DNA of 42,476 bases from Parachlamydiaceae bacterium. GTDB lineage: Bacteria; Chlamydiota; Chlamydiia; Chlamydiales; Parachlamydiaceae. The stretch spans positions 1-42,476 of the forward strand of contig JASBUW010000116.1 in the NCBI GenBank assembly GCA_030147755.1, written 5' to 3'. Both the position numbers and the translations under genes were made by a program. This document shows, piece by piece, positions 24,594-32,278 of this stretch. Position 1 is the stretch's first letter; each line of letters begins with the position of its first letter. The notes beneath the pieces were generated by a model. It worked only from the letters and a program-made list of their open reading frames with translations. It was not told the DNA's origin and searched no databases.

Positions 24594-25928
24594 ATGAAAC
24601 GACAAATAAAAGATGCGCTTTTTACTTTTTTAATAGGCACATTTTGCTTATCGACGACATGCGTTTTAATCGCAGAAGAAAGACGAAAGGTAAAGGTAGA
24701 AAGCGTGGATGCAGATTTATTAGAACACACTTGGCATAAAGCCGATTTATCTTCAGTGGAATTACTTGCTTCTAAAATGAGATCACGCCGTTGCCATCGT
24801 CCTTCACACGCCTCATCGATTCTTTTATACCAAGCCGATTTAACACGCTGCGGAATTATTGATGACCGTGCTTTCTTAGGATATACTGGAGATTTTGCTA
24901 TTGCATTTAATGGGGATGACTTTAGCTGCTTTGTTTTGCCGGGAGGCGGGATCCAAATTACGCCGCGTAATGGTGTGTTTTTCACCAATAGCGTTCCGCC
25001 TTTATTTGCTCCTGGGCCTGTCATAGAAGGAGACGCTGATCACGTCAAGTTTTTAAGCTATTCTATCTTTGCTGAAGCTCCCATTACGGGAGAAGAGCTT
25101 TGCACGACTTGGGTAGCTTCTAGTCAACAGCTTAATGTAGCAAGCCATCCTTTTAATGGAGCCGTGACTGATCCTAATGCGGATCCTCGTTTAGCGAGTG
25201 TTTGTTTTGTGACGGCAGAACTTACTCTAGGTGTTACATTTGACTGGGTATGTACAAATGAAATCATTTATGCGCGTGTAAATAGAATGCCGGAGCTTGA
25301 ATTTTTATTTGGAAATTATGCGGCTTATGTCTATTTGATACCTGTTTATCATCGAAATTCTGCTATCAATCCCTTAGAGGATATCCATACTTTTCAAACT
25401 TGTTACAATCGTCAAAAAGGAACAGTGACATGGAAATTAGATGGTAAACCTGTTTTTAGCATTAATCAAATTGGGATGCGTTTAACAGAAGAAAATGCAT
25501 ATGTTTATAGCAAAAGAGGGCATGCAAAACCTTTGCAAAATCCTGACAGCTTTAAGACCATTGATTATGGTGGGATAGACACACTGCTTGATCCGATTGG
25601 GTTGCAAGGGGGAATGTCTTTCTTAACCTTGCTAGATTATTATGCACCTAGAACAAGTCTTCGGCAAATGACTTTCACAGGTACTGACATTGGATTAACC
25701 CGTTTAGAAGCCAATTTATTTCGCTCAGTTCCCAATGCGGGAATTATGGGATTTTTCTATAACTATCCGCATTTGCCACCCGGTATTCCTGCGCAGTTTA
25801 CAACAGATGCGTTTGATGTGCTAGGACCCGATGGGGTGTTCGCACCTACTATTCCTTCAAACTATCGCTTGTGGGGTCAAGGGGCGAGCTTACGTCTCTT
25901 TGATTATACAGTGACCATTGAAAATTAA
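24594..25928 (+). CDS. Secreted protein, tandem family member 1
   Basis: A 444-residue protein with a signal peptide (residues 1-27, IKDALFTFLIGTFCLSTTC, ending LIAEE). A charged linker (27-70) with LSSVELLASKMRSRRC precedes a large conserved domain beginning ILLYQADLTRCGIIDDRAF. Conserved landmarks are FSCFVLPGGGIQITPRNG, EELCTTWVASSQQLNV, DPRLASVCF, FDWVCTNEIIYA, EDIHTFQTCYNR, TWKLDGKPVFSINQIG and the end RLWGQGASLRLFDYTVTIE. The body is beta-rich and lectin-like in feel. From memory it resembles the family catalogued as DUF6081, found in other bacteria, with no known function. It is probably periplasmic or surface-exposed. AGAGGAA precedes the ATG. Confidence 0.85.
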   Translation: MKRQIKDALFTFLIGTFCLSTTCVLIAEERRKVKVESVDADLLEHTWHKADLSSVELLASKMRSRRCHRPSHASSILLYQADLTRCGIIDDRAFLGYTGDFAIAFNGDDFSCFVLPGGGIQITPRNGVFFTNSVPPLFAPGPVIEGDADHVKFLSYSIFAEAPITGEELCTTWVASSQQLNVASHPFNGAVTDPNADPRLASVCFVTAELTLGVTFDWVCTNEIIYARVNRMPELEFLFGNYAAYVYLIPVYHRNSAINPLEDIHTFQTCYNRQKGTVTWKLDGKPVFSINQIGMRLTEENAYVYSKRGHAKPLQNPDSFKTIDYGGIDTLLDPIGLQGGMSFLTLLDYYAPRTSLRQMTFTGTDIGLTRLEANLFRSVPNAGIMGFFYNYPHLPPGIPAQFTTDAFDVLGPDGVFAPTIPSNYRLWGQGASLRLFDYTVTIEN

Positions 25929-25975
25929 AGATGGTTGTTTTCGTATTTGCCGCTCCTCATGCATTTTCTTTTAGT

Positions 25976-26005
25976 TTTCTGTGGTTATGATATGGCCACA
26001 GAGAA
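25976..26005. repeat. Remnant of a CTCTGTG inverted repeat
   Basis: TTTTCTGTGG and CCACAGAGAA frame a 10-nt loop. The corresponding position upstream of the first tandem gene (near 24475) has a degraded version, so the element probably predates or accompanied the duplication. Confidence 0.5.
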
Positions 26006-26022
26006 CAATTTAAAAATTATAT

Positions 26023-26051
26023 TTGACATTAGTGTATCCTCTTTCTAAAGT
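26023..26051 (+). promoter_or_regulatory. Promoter of the second tandem secreted-protein gene
   Basis: TTGACA (26023-26028), 17-nt spacer, TAAAGT (26046-26051), with the surrounding sequence AAAATTATATTTGACATTAG shared with the promoter at 24526. Conservation after duplication supports its use. Confidence 0.65.
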
Positions 26052-26089
26052 CGGATTGAAATCCCCAATCTTTATAAAGGAGGAATCTA

Positions 26090-27442
26090 ATGAAATGGCA
26101 AATAAGGAATGCGTTTTTTAATTTTTTAATAGGCTCGTTTTGTTTATCAGCATCATTTTCCCTAGTGGCAAAAGAATATCAAGAAGCAAAAATAACGTTA
26201 AATGATACGGATGATTTAGAAGCAGATTTATTAGATCAAATAGAGAATAAAATCAATTTATCTTCAGTAGAATTGTTTACTTCTGCGATGAGATCTCGTC
26301 GTTGGTGTCATCATTCTTCGCATTCATCTTCGATCCTTTTATATCAAGCCGATTTAACGCGTTGTGGAATTATTGATGATCGGGCTTTTTTAGGATACAC
26401 AGGAGATTTCGCCCTTTCACCTGGTGACGATGATTTTAGTTGTTTTGTTTTGCCAGGAGGAGGAATTCAAATTACTCCTCTTAATGGTTTCTTTTTTACT
26501 AAAAGTATTCCACCCCTATTTGATTTCGGCCCTGCAAGTGGCGGTGTATTTGATCATCTCAAGTTTTTCAGCGAGTCTATCTATGCGGAAGCCCCTATTA
26601 ATGGAAGCGAACTTTGTACGACTTGGGTGGGTTCCGGTCAGCAGCTCAATGTAGAAAGCCATCCTTTTAATGGAGCCGTTACAGATCCTTATGCAGATCC
26701 GCGTTTAGCCAGCTTCTGTTTTACAAGTACAGAGCCCACTTTAGGCGTGGCATTTCATTGGGTTTGTACGAATGAAACGTTTTATATCTTTGTTGCTAGG
26801 CGGCCAGGATTAGAAAGTATATTTGGCAATTATGCGGTGTATACCTATTTGATTCCTGTTTATCAACGTGATCTTAGTCTCAATCCATTAGAGGATATCC
26901 ATACTTTTCAAACCGCTTATAATCGTGAACAAGGAACAATCACTTGGAAATTAGATGGTAAACCGGTATTTAGCATTAATCAGATTGGTGTACGTTTAAC
27001 CGAACAAAATGCTTTTGTTTATAATAGAAGAGGGCATAAGAAATCCTTGCAAAATCCTGATAGTTTTAAAGTTTTTGATCTTGGTGGAGTAGATACATTG
27101 CTTGATCCCGTTGGTTTGCAAAGCGGAATGGCTTTAACGACTTTTTTAGATTTTTATGCGCCCAGAACAAGTTTGACCAGACCCGCTTTTACGGGTGCAG
27201 ACATTGGGTTAACACGTTTAGAATCTCATTTATTTCGCTCTGTTCCTGATGCAGGCATCATTGGATTGTTCTATAACTATCCGCATTTGCCACCAGGAAT
27301 TCCTGCACAGTTTACGACAAATCAATTTGATGTGTTAGGACTTGATGCGGTTTTCTTGCCCACCATTCCTTCGATCTATCGCCTATGGGGTCAAGGAGCG
27401 ATCTTACGTCTCTTTGATTATAAAGTGACAATTGAAGAATAA
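26090..27442 (+). CDS. Secreted protein, tandem family member 2
   Basis: A 450-residue close paralogue of the gene before it, alignable over its full length, including the signal peptide (IRNAFFNFLIGSFCLSASFS), the linker (LSSVELFTSAMRSRRW) and the end RLWGQGAILRLFDYKVTIEE. The linker is a few residues longer and more acidic. Landmark cysteines in TRCGIID, DFSCFVLPGG, GSELCTTW, LASFCF and WVCTNET are kept, which suggests disulphides or a structural role in the exported state. AAAGGAGG precedes the ATG at 26090. The upstream block including the promoter was duplicated together with the gene. Function unknown. Confidence 0.85.
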   Translation: MKWQIRNAFFNFLIGSFCLSASFSLVAKEYQEAKITLNDTDDLEADLLDQIENKINLSSVELFTSAMRSRRWCHHSSHSSSILLYQADLTRCGIIDDRAFLGYTGDFALSPGDDDFSCFVLPGGGIQITPLNGFFFTKSIPPLFDFGPASGGVFDHLKFFSESIYAEAPINGSELCTTWVGSGQQLNVESHPFNGAVTDPYADPRLASFCFTSTEPTLGVAFHWVCTNETFYIFVARRPGLESIFGNYAVYTYLIPVYQRDLSLNPLEDIHTFQTAYNREQGTITWKLDGKPVFSINQIGVRLTEQNAFVYNRRGHKKSLQNPDSFKVFDLGGVDTLLDPVGLQSGMALTTFLDFYAPRTSLTRPAFTGADIGLTRLESHLFRSVPDAGIIGLFYNYPHLPPGIPAQFTTNQFDVLGLDAVFLPTIPSIYRLWGQGAILRLFDYKVTIEE

Positions 27443-27451
27443 AATAAAAAG

Positions 27452-27483
27452 GCTTTAAGCTAGCTTAAGCACTAGCTTAAAGC
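27452..27483 (+). terminator. Intercistronic hairpin
   Basis: GCTTTAAGCTAG and CTAGCTTAAAGC form a perfect 12-bp stem with an 8-nt loop between the second and third tandem genes. No T-run follows, so it could be a weak terminator or an RNA-processing site. Confidence 0.5.
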
Positions 27484-27516
27484 TTATTAGATCTCTTTCA
27501 AAATAAAAGGAAAATC

Positions 27517-28713
27517 ATGAGCAATGCATGGTCTCGTTTAGTAGGTATTTTTTTGATAGGTATATTTTACTTATCTACAATCCCCTCTCTTTCAGCAAAA
27601 GACAAAATCATTCTTTACCAAGCAGACATGACTCGCTGCGGCATTATCGATGACCGTGCGCTTCTTGGATATACAGGAGATTTTGCCATTGACATAGGAG
27701 ATGATTTTAGTTGTTCTATTTTGCCAGAAGGGGGACTTCAGATTGCTCCTCGCAATGGATTCTTTTTCACAAAGAGCCTTCCTCCCTTATTCGAGCCGGG
27801 CCCTATAATAGGCGGATCATTGGATCATCGCAAATTTTTTGCTTTTTCAGTTTTTGCTGAAGCTCCGCTCACCGGGGAAGAATTGTGCACCACATGGGTA
27901 TGTTCTGGCCAACAGCTTAATGTGAACAGTCATCCTTTTGGAAATGCTGTGGTGAATCCTCAAGCAGATCCTCGGTTAGCGAATTTTTGTTTGTTGGGAG
28001 CAGATCCCTATTCAAACTTGGCTTTCACTTGGATGTGTACCAATGAAATCTTTTATGTGTTTGTAGACAGGTCTCCTAGGTTAGAAGCCCTCTTTGGCAA
28101 TTATGCCTCTTATGGCTATTTAATTCCTGTTTTTAAACGCGATCTCAGCCTTAATCCCTTAGAAGACGTACATACCTTTCAAATTTGCTATAATCGTAAG
28201 AAAGGGATCGTCACATGGAAATTGGATGGGCGTCCTGTTTTTAGTTTAACGCAGTTTGGTGTGCGTTTAACAGAGCAAAATGCCTTTGTTTATAATCGAA
28301 GAGGGTGTAAGAGACCTCTGAAAAATCCGGATAGCTATAAAGTCTTTGATCATGGAGGCGTTGAACAACTTTTAGATCCTATTGGAATACAAACAGGAAT
28401 AGCTTTGGTGACGTTATTAGACGCATATGCGCCCAGAATGAGTATCAGCCGGCAGAATTTGCCTACCCCCAATATTGGTTTAACACGGTTGGAGGCCAAT
28501 TTATATCGCGTCATTCCTAATTTAGGCTTTGGGGGATTCTATTATAATGATCCGCATCTGCCTTTGGGGATTCCTGCTCAATTTGTGACAGATGCTTTTA
28601 GTGTTTTAGGACCTGATGCAGTCTTTTTGCCCACTATTCCTTCGAATTATCGTTTATGGGGTCAAGGAGCCATTTTACGTCTCTTTGATTATACAGTGAC
28701 AATTGAAAAGTAA
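27517..28713 (+). CDS. Secreted protein, tandem family member 3 (short form)
   Basis: A 398-residue member of the same family. It keeps a signal peptide (LVGIFLIGIFYLSTIPSLSA) and the whole main domain (from ILYQADMTRCGIIDDRAL to RLWGQGAILRLFDYTVTIE) but lacks the 40-residue charged linker of the other two. It is more divergent in sequence, and its upstream region shows no copy of their promoter; it may be read from the second gene's promoter across a 75-nt gap. AAAAGGAA precedes the ATG. A CTCTGTG repeat follows its stop codon. Confidence 0.85.
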   Translation: MSNAWSRLVGIFLIGIFYLSTIPSLSAKDKIILYQADMTRCGIIDDRALLGYTGDFAIDIGDDFSCSILPEGGLQIAPRNGFFFTKSLPPLFEPGPIIGGSLDHRKFFAFSVFAEAPLTGEELCTTWVCSGQQLNVNSHPFGNAVVNPQADPRLANFCLLGADPYSNLAFTWMCTNEIFYVFVDRSPRLEALFGNYASYGYLIPVFKRDLSLNPLEDVHTFQICYNRKKGIVTWKLDGRPVFSLTQFGVRLTEQNAFVYNRRGCKRPLKNPDSYKVFDHGGVEQLLDPIGIQTGIALVTLLDAYAPRMSISRQNLPTPNIGLTRLEANLYRVIPNLGFGGFYYNDPHLPLGIPAQFVTDAFSVLGPDAVFLPTIPSNYRLWGQGAILRLFDYTVTIEK

Positions 28714-28725
28714 AACTAAATGTTT

Positions 28726-28795
28726 TTCTCTGTGCTCTCTGTGTCTCTGTGGTTAAATAATAAAATAACCACAGAGACACAGAGAGCACAGAGGA
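28726..28795. repeat. CTCTGTG inverted repeat, copy 4
   Basis: Arms 28726-28754 and 28767-28795 are complementary at nearly every position. The loop (AAATAATAAAAT) is almost the same as in copy 3, showing that whole elements, loop included, were copied. It lies between convergent genes. Confidence 0.8.
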
Positions 28796-28805
28796 GAGAA
28801 AGTTC

Positions 28806-29108
28806 TTAAGGATTAGACAAGGGTTGCAGATCCTGAAACTCTAGTACATAAGGAATCGGTCCTGGGCGTTCAGCCGGCTGGTGAATCACATCCACTTGCA
28901 AGCGATGTTGATTTGTGAAAATTTCATAACCTTTCCCAGTTTTTTCAATTTTTGTGATGACTTCACCTGACTCGAGCTTTTGCCCTAGTTGTGGATCCAT
29001 CATAATCGCTTTAATCTCCGCCGACGTTTGATAAAGGGGAGGAAGAGCCGCTTCAAGTGAACTCAATAAAGTAAGAGAAGCAACAGTCGTTAAAATTAAT
29101 TTTTTCAT
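28806..29108 (-). CDS. Small exported protein, unknown function
   Basis: A 100-residue protein with a signal peptide (MKKLILTTVASLTLLSSLEA, cleavage after this point likely). The mature 80 residues (IKAIMMDPQLGQKLESGEVI, then KIEKTGKGYEIFTNQHRLQV) look like one small alpha-beta domain and should be periplasmic. No family recognised. AGGAA lies 7 nt before the ATG at 29108. It converges on the tandem secreted genes and is divergent from the 621-residue gene. Confidence 0.75.
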   Translation of the reverse strand: MKKLILTTVASLTLLSSLEAALPPLYQTSAEIKAIMMDPQLGQKLESGEVITKIEKTGKGYEIFTNQHRLQVDVIHQPAERPGPIPYVLEFQDLQPLSNP

Positions 29109-29273
29109 CTTAAATTCCTATTGTTTAGTAGATTTTGAAAAAGTTAATCTATACATAAGTTTTGGAATCATTTGTATAGCTTCTAATAATATCCCAAGAT
29201 ACCATCTTTATGCTAGTTAAATCTTTTTTAATAAATAAAAATATTTTAATTAAGCTTATTATTTAAATTAATA

Positions 29274-29303
29274 TTGACTTATAATTATTATTTTAAATAA
29301 AAT
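29274..29303 (+). promoter_or_regulatory. Promoter for the 621-residue protein gene
   Basis: TTGACT (29274-29279), an 18-nt spacer and TAAAAT (29298-29303), about 38 nt before the start codon, in a very AT-rich background. Confidence 0.5.
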
Positions 29304-29340
29304 AAACCTCTAGTGGATAAATAATCTATAGGGGTTAGTT

Positions 29341-31206
29341 ATGGTTCAAGTAAATAATTTGCACGATTATTTAAATTTGATTAATCAAATCGCTGAGATA
29401 GATTTTAGTACACAAAGTATCCATGTTGACCCTGTGACAAGAGAAATCAGCATTTATACAGATACAGGAAAAGTTGTGGGAAAGCTTTGGAGAACATTTA
29501 CTTCTCAATCAGAACAACCAAAAACCTTAGAACCGGGTGAGATAAACGATTTAATTACAACAATTGCAAAACTACAAGGATGGCAAGATCATTTTTTTTG
29601 TCATTTACGCTATGATTTTCAATACCAAGCCGCCTTAAAAAAAGTTCAAAATTCATTTGAAAGATGGGCAAATCATCAAAGTGATCTTGTCGAAAGAATT
29701 GGAAAATATCGTCTTTTTCATATGGCTCCTAAAATGATAGATCAATCGCCTTATATTAGAGAGGTTGTTCCTCTGAGGAGTGTCACCGTTGTTCTTTCGC
29801 GACCAGAAGTTAAGCCTGAAGTCACAAAGCCAACACCATTACCTGAACCTGAACAAAAAGAAAAACCTATCTTATCTGCAGAGAATGAGAGACGCGCCCG
29901 TCCCTTTATCACAGCTTTGGTACGGGATAAGAAAATCTCAGAAGTAGAATTATTGAATCGATTGGTGGAGGAGCCAGAATTGATTGATTTGATGGAGTAT
30001 TGTCAAAATAATGCCTACATTCATGGAACTTCATCCGTTGTCTTTACGACTCTTCCACAAACAAATCATAGCTTAGTTTCCTTGTGGGATATGCTAAAGC
30101 AGAAAAAAGCTCCTTTAGGGGGAGAAATCATTTTAGGGGGAACGGCTTCCGTGCTAGTGGAAGGAGATGTTTGTTTTGGCCGGTTAAAGGACAATTCCTA
30201 TAGTTTGTCTGTGGTAAAAAGAGGATATGCAAAAGCGTCTGAAAAATATGACATCATGAGTGATAAAGTTGTGCAACAGATAAAAGTGAATACGATTGAA
30301 TACTTAGAACAGGCATGGCTGACCACTAGCTTAATTTTTGCTACACGCGCTAAGTTACTTGGAGTACAAATACTGAATACAGAACAGCAGAATTCTGTGA
30401 GAAAATATCTTCATCAAACGCGCGTTTCTATTCAAATCTCCTATCTGTTAGCAGAATTTATGGCTAAATATATAAAACCTTTAGAAGGAATCGAACAGCC
30501 CACTATGGATCAGTTTGAGCGTGATCGCGGGTTATTTGCGTTGCGCAAGCAGCTTGAAGACTTTGTAAAAAGCGATGAGTTTGATGCTAAGCACTTTTTG
30601 CTAGAAAAATATTTAAAAGAAGAACGTTTACCAGAGAATGACCCTCATTTAGAAAAATTAAATACTTTTTTGAATGGAAAAGGTTATCAATTGTCTTCAC
30701 AAGCAGAAGCAGCTGAAGAGATAAAAGCGCGTAAAAAGAAAAAGGAAATTTCCGTTCAAATGGATCGGTATAAGACCATTTTTGATAATATCACGCGTAC
30801 AGAAGACATGCAGATGCAGGCTCTCAAGAATCCTCAAAAAGCACTTGTTTGGTTACCCGCTCTCAGGCAAAAGATTGATCCTTTTTTAGAAAAGGTAGGG
30901 CAACATTTGGATCTTTTAGAGGAAATGTTATGCGGTGACGAAAATTTAGAGTTGAGCGAAGAGAGTAAACAGTATCTGATCAATCCTTTTCCCTTAATTT
31001 TTATCACTAATGATTCAACTGTTTTCAGGACGAATAAATCAGAGTTTCGTTCAAATCAACCGGTGCAATTAGGAAGCACAATTAAATATATTGCCACTCC
31101 TAAAGAGCATGTAGAAAGCGTAAAAGCGTATCTTAGTCAACATCAACTTCAAGATGTCAGGGTTGTTTCTATGGAAGATTTGACTCTATTGACGGACAAC
31201 GCATAA
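29341..31206 (+). CDS. Hypothetical effector-like protein
   Basis: A 621-residue soluble protein that I do not recognise. Residues 1-150 form a mixed domain (VDPVTREISIYTDTGKVVGK). Residues 155-180 are a Pro/Glu/Lys linker (RPEVKPEVTKPTPLPEPEQK). Residues 180-420 hold a second domain with GTSSVVFTTLPQTNHSLVSL, GGEIILGGTASVLVEGDVCF and DNSYSLSVVKRGYAKASEKY. The rest is charged helix. No signal peptide or membrane helix is seen. AGGGG precedes the ATG. The domain-linker-domain plan and its place next to a kinase and an OTU gene suggest a host-directed effector, but no catalytic motif is evident. Confidence 0.8.
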   Translation: MVQVNNLHDYLNLINQIAEIDFSTQSIHVDPVTREISIYTDTGKVVGKLWRTFTSQSEQPKTLEPGEINDLITTIAKLQGWQDHFFCHLRYDFQYQAALKKVQNSFERWANHQSDLVERIGKYRLFHMAPKMIDQSPYIREVVPLRSVTVVLSRPEVKPEVTKPTPLPEPEQKEKPILSAENERRARPFITALVRDKKISEVELLNRLVEEPELIDLMEYCQNNAYIHGTSSVVFTTLPQTNHSLVSLWDMLKQKKAPLGGEIILGGTASVLVEGDVCFGRLKDNSYSLSVVKRGYAKASEKYDIMSDKVVQQIKVNTIEYLEQAWLTTSLIFATRAKLLGVQILNTEQQNSVRKYLHQTRVSIQISYLLAEFMAKYIKPLEGIEQPTMDQFERDRGLFALRKQLEDFVKSDEFDAKHFLLEKYLKEERLPENDPHLEKLNTFLNGKGYQLSSQAEAAEEIKARKKKKEISVQMDRYKTIFDNITRTEDMQMQALKNPQKALVWLPALRQKIDPFLEKVGQHLDLLEEMLCGDENLELSEESKQYLINPFPLIFITNDSTVFRTNKSEFRSNQPVQLGSTIKYIATPKEHVESVKAYLSQHQLQDVRVVSMEDLTLLTDNA

Positions 31207-31225
31207 ATTCAATTCTTTGAGAGTC

Positions 31226-31289
31226 GCTTTTTAAAGTCGCTTGAACCAGCATTTGATGGACCCATTGAATCTATCGAATGCTGGTTCAA
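31226..31289. repeat. Dispersed repeat with 13-bp hairpin
   Basis: Positions 31226-31262 repeat 6437-6473 at 34 of 37 bases. Here TTGAACCAGCATT (31241-31253) also pairs perfectly with AATGCTGGTTCAA (31277-31289). It lies between convergent genes and may serve as a terminator, though no T-run follows. Confidence 0.6.
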
Positions 31290-31325
31290 ACGTTGACACC
31301 CTTGTCTAAACTTCAGTGTTTTGAG

Positions 31326-32081
31326 TTAGACATCAATTTCGGAGAAGATTTTTTTAACGCTTTCCATCGTATAGTCTGGCCATGATTCATCGGCCAAATC
31401 CCAATAATGATTCATAAAATTGATGACTTTAGTTAATGGAGGTGGAAATCCTCTTTCAGTGACACTAGTTTCTTCAAGAATTTCGAAATTAGTCATATAA
31501 TTATCGCTATCTTGAAATACGATATCTTGTATTTTCATTCCTAAAGAATGGATATCATTTATAAATGAATCGTAATTTATATTACCAAAATCAATTATAG
31601 CGTAGTGCATTTTCCCGTCTTTTGTTTTACGATACATAAAGTTATTTGGATTGATAAGATCATTATGTGAAATACCTTTGTCATGAAGAACAGCTAAGCC
31701 ATTAATCAATTGTTTCATGACTTCTAATTTTTCAGAAACGGTCAATTTAGGAAGAATTTTTGAAAGAACACCGTCGTATTTTGGAAGAACGAGCATTTGA
31801 TTTAAAAAAGCTTTAGGTGGTTTCTGTAGACCCTCTGATCCGGGAAGATTTTTTGAGATATTATATTCATTTTCAAAATTACCCCATCCTCTTGGAACTT
31901 TCACCGCTTTGATTTTTTTATCATCTCTATTTGGAATAAGCTCATAGACAGTTCCAAAAGTTCCCTGTCCCAATTCTTTACCGAATGTATAAATCGTTTC
32001 TTCATTATTTTTTTTACGAACAAAGTTCTTTAAATCGGAATTGTAACTCCATTGATAGGTTGGATCATTTATTATGTTCAT
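31326..32081 (-). CDS. Small protein kinase, eukaryotic type
   Basis: A protein of about 251 residues that is essentially only a kinase domain. Visible are the glycine loop (G38-Q-G-T-F-G43 in LGQGTFGTVYE), the ATP-anchoring K61 (AVKV), a likely helix-C glutamate E72, the catalytic loop H139-N-D141-L-I-N-P-N146 and D164-F-G166. All catalytic residues are present. The arginine of the usual HRD is Asn, and the lysine two places after the catalytic Asp is Ile, so activation and substrate choice may differ from typical Ser/Thr kinases. There is no membrane anchor, which sets it apart from Pkn-type chlamydial kinases. The start at 32081 follows AAGAGG; a longer form from 32111 is less likely. It is divergent from the LRR-OTU gene. 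An effector role is inferred. Confidence 0.88.
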   Translation of the reverse strand: MNIINDPTYQWSYNSDLKNFVRKKNNEETIYTFGKELGQGTFGTVYELIPNRDDKKIKAVKVPRGWGNFENEYNISKNLPGSEGLQKPPKAFLNQMLVLPKYDGVLSKILPKLTVSEKLEVMKQLINGLAVLHDKGISHNDLINPNNFMYRKTKDGKMHYAIIDFGNINYDSFINDIHSLGMKIQDIVFQDSDNYMTNFEILEETSVTERGFPPPLTKVINFMNHYWDLADESWPDYTMESVKKIFSEIDV

Positions 32082-32102
32082 AATTGCCTCTTTTTTTTTC
32101 TT

Positions 32103-32135
32103 ATTATACACTTAAAAAATAATTATACACTTAAA
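32103..32135 (-). promoter_or_regulatory. Tandem 14-nt repeat in the kinase promoter region
   Basis: ATTATACACTTAAA occurs at 32103-32116 and again at 32122-32135, 19 nt apart. On the minus strand each contains TATAAT, so these may be two -10 elements or a duplicated operator just upstream of the kinase ribosome site. Confidence 0.4.
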
Positions 32136-32278
32136 GTATAAATTTTTTATAAAAATTTATAAACATATTTTTTTGAGTAAACATTAAAATGATTGATAAT
32201 GTTGATTTTTGTTTAAAAAAATATAGTTATCATATATTTTTAATGTTTTCTATTTTACAAAATAATAAGAGGTAATTT

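Noticed and set aside
24569-25024. Minus-strand frame of 151 codons over the first tandem secreted gene
   Set aside because: The plus strand encodes a signal peptide and a conserved domain found in two paralogues, so the antisense frame is not supported.
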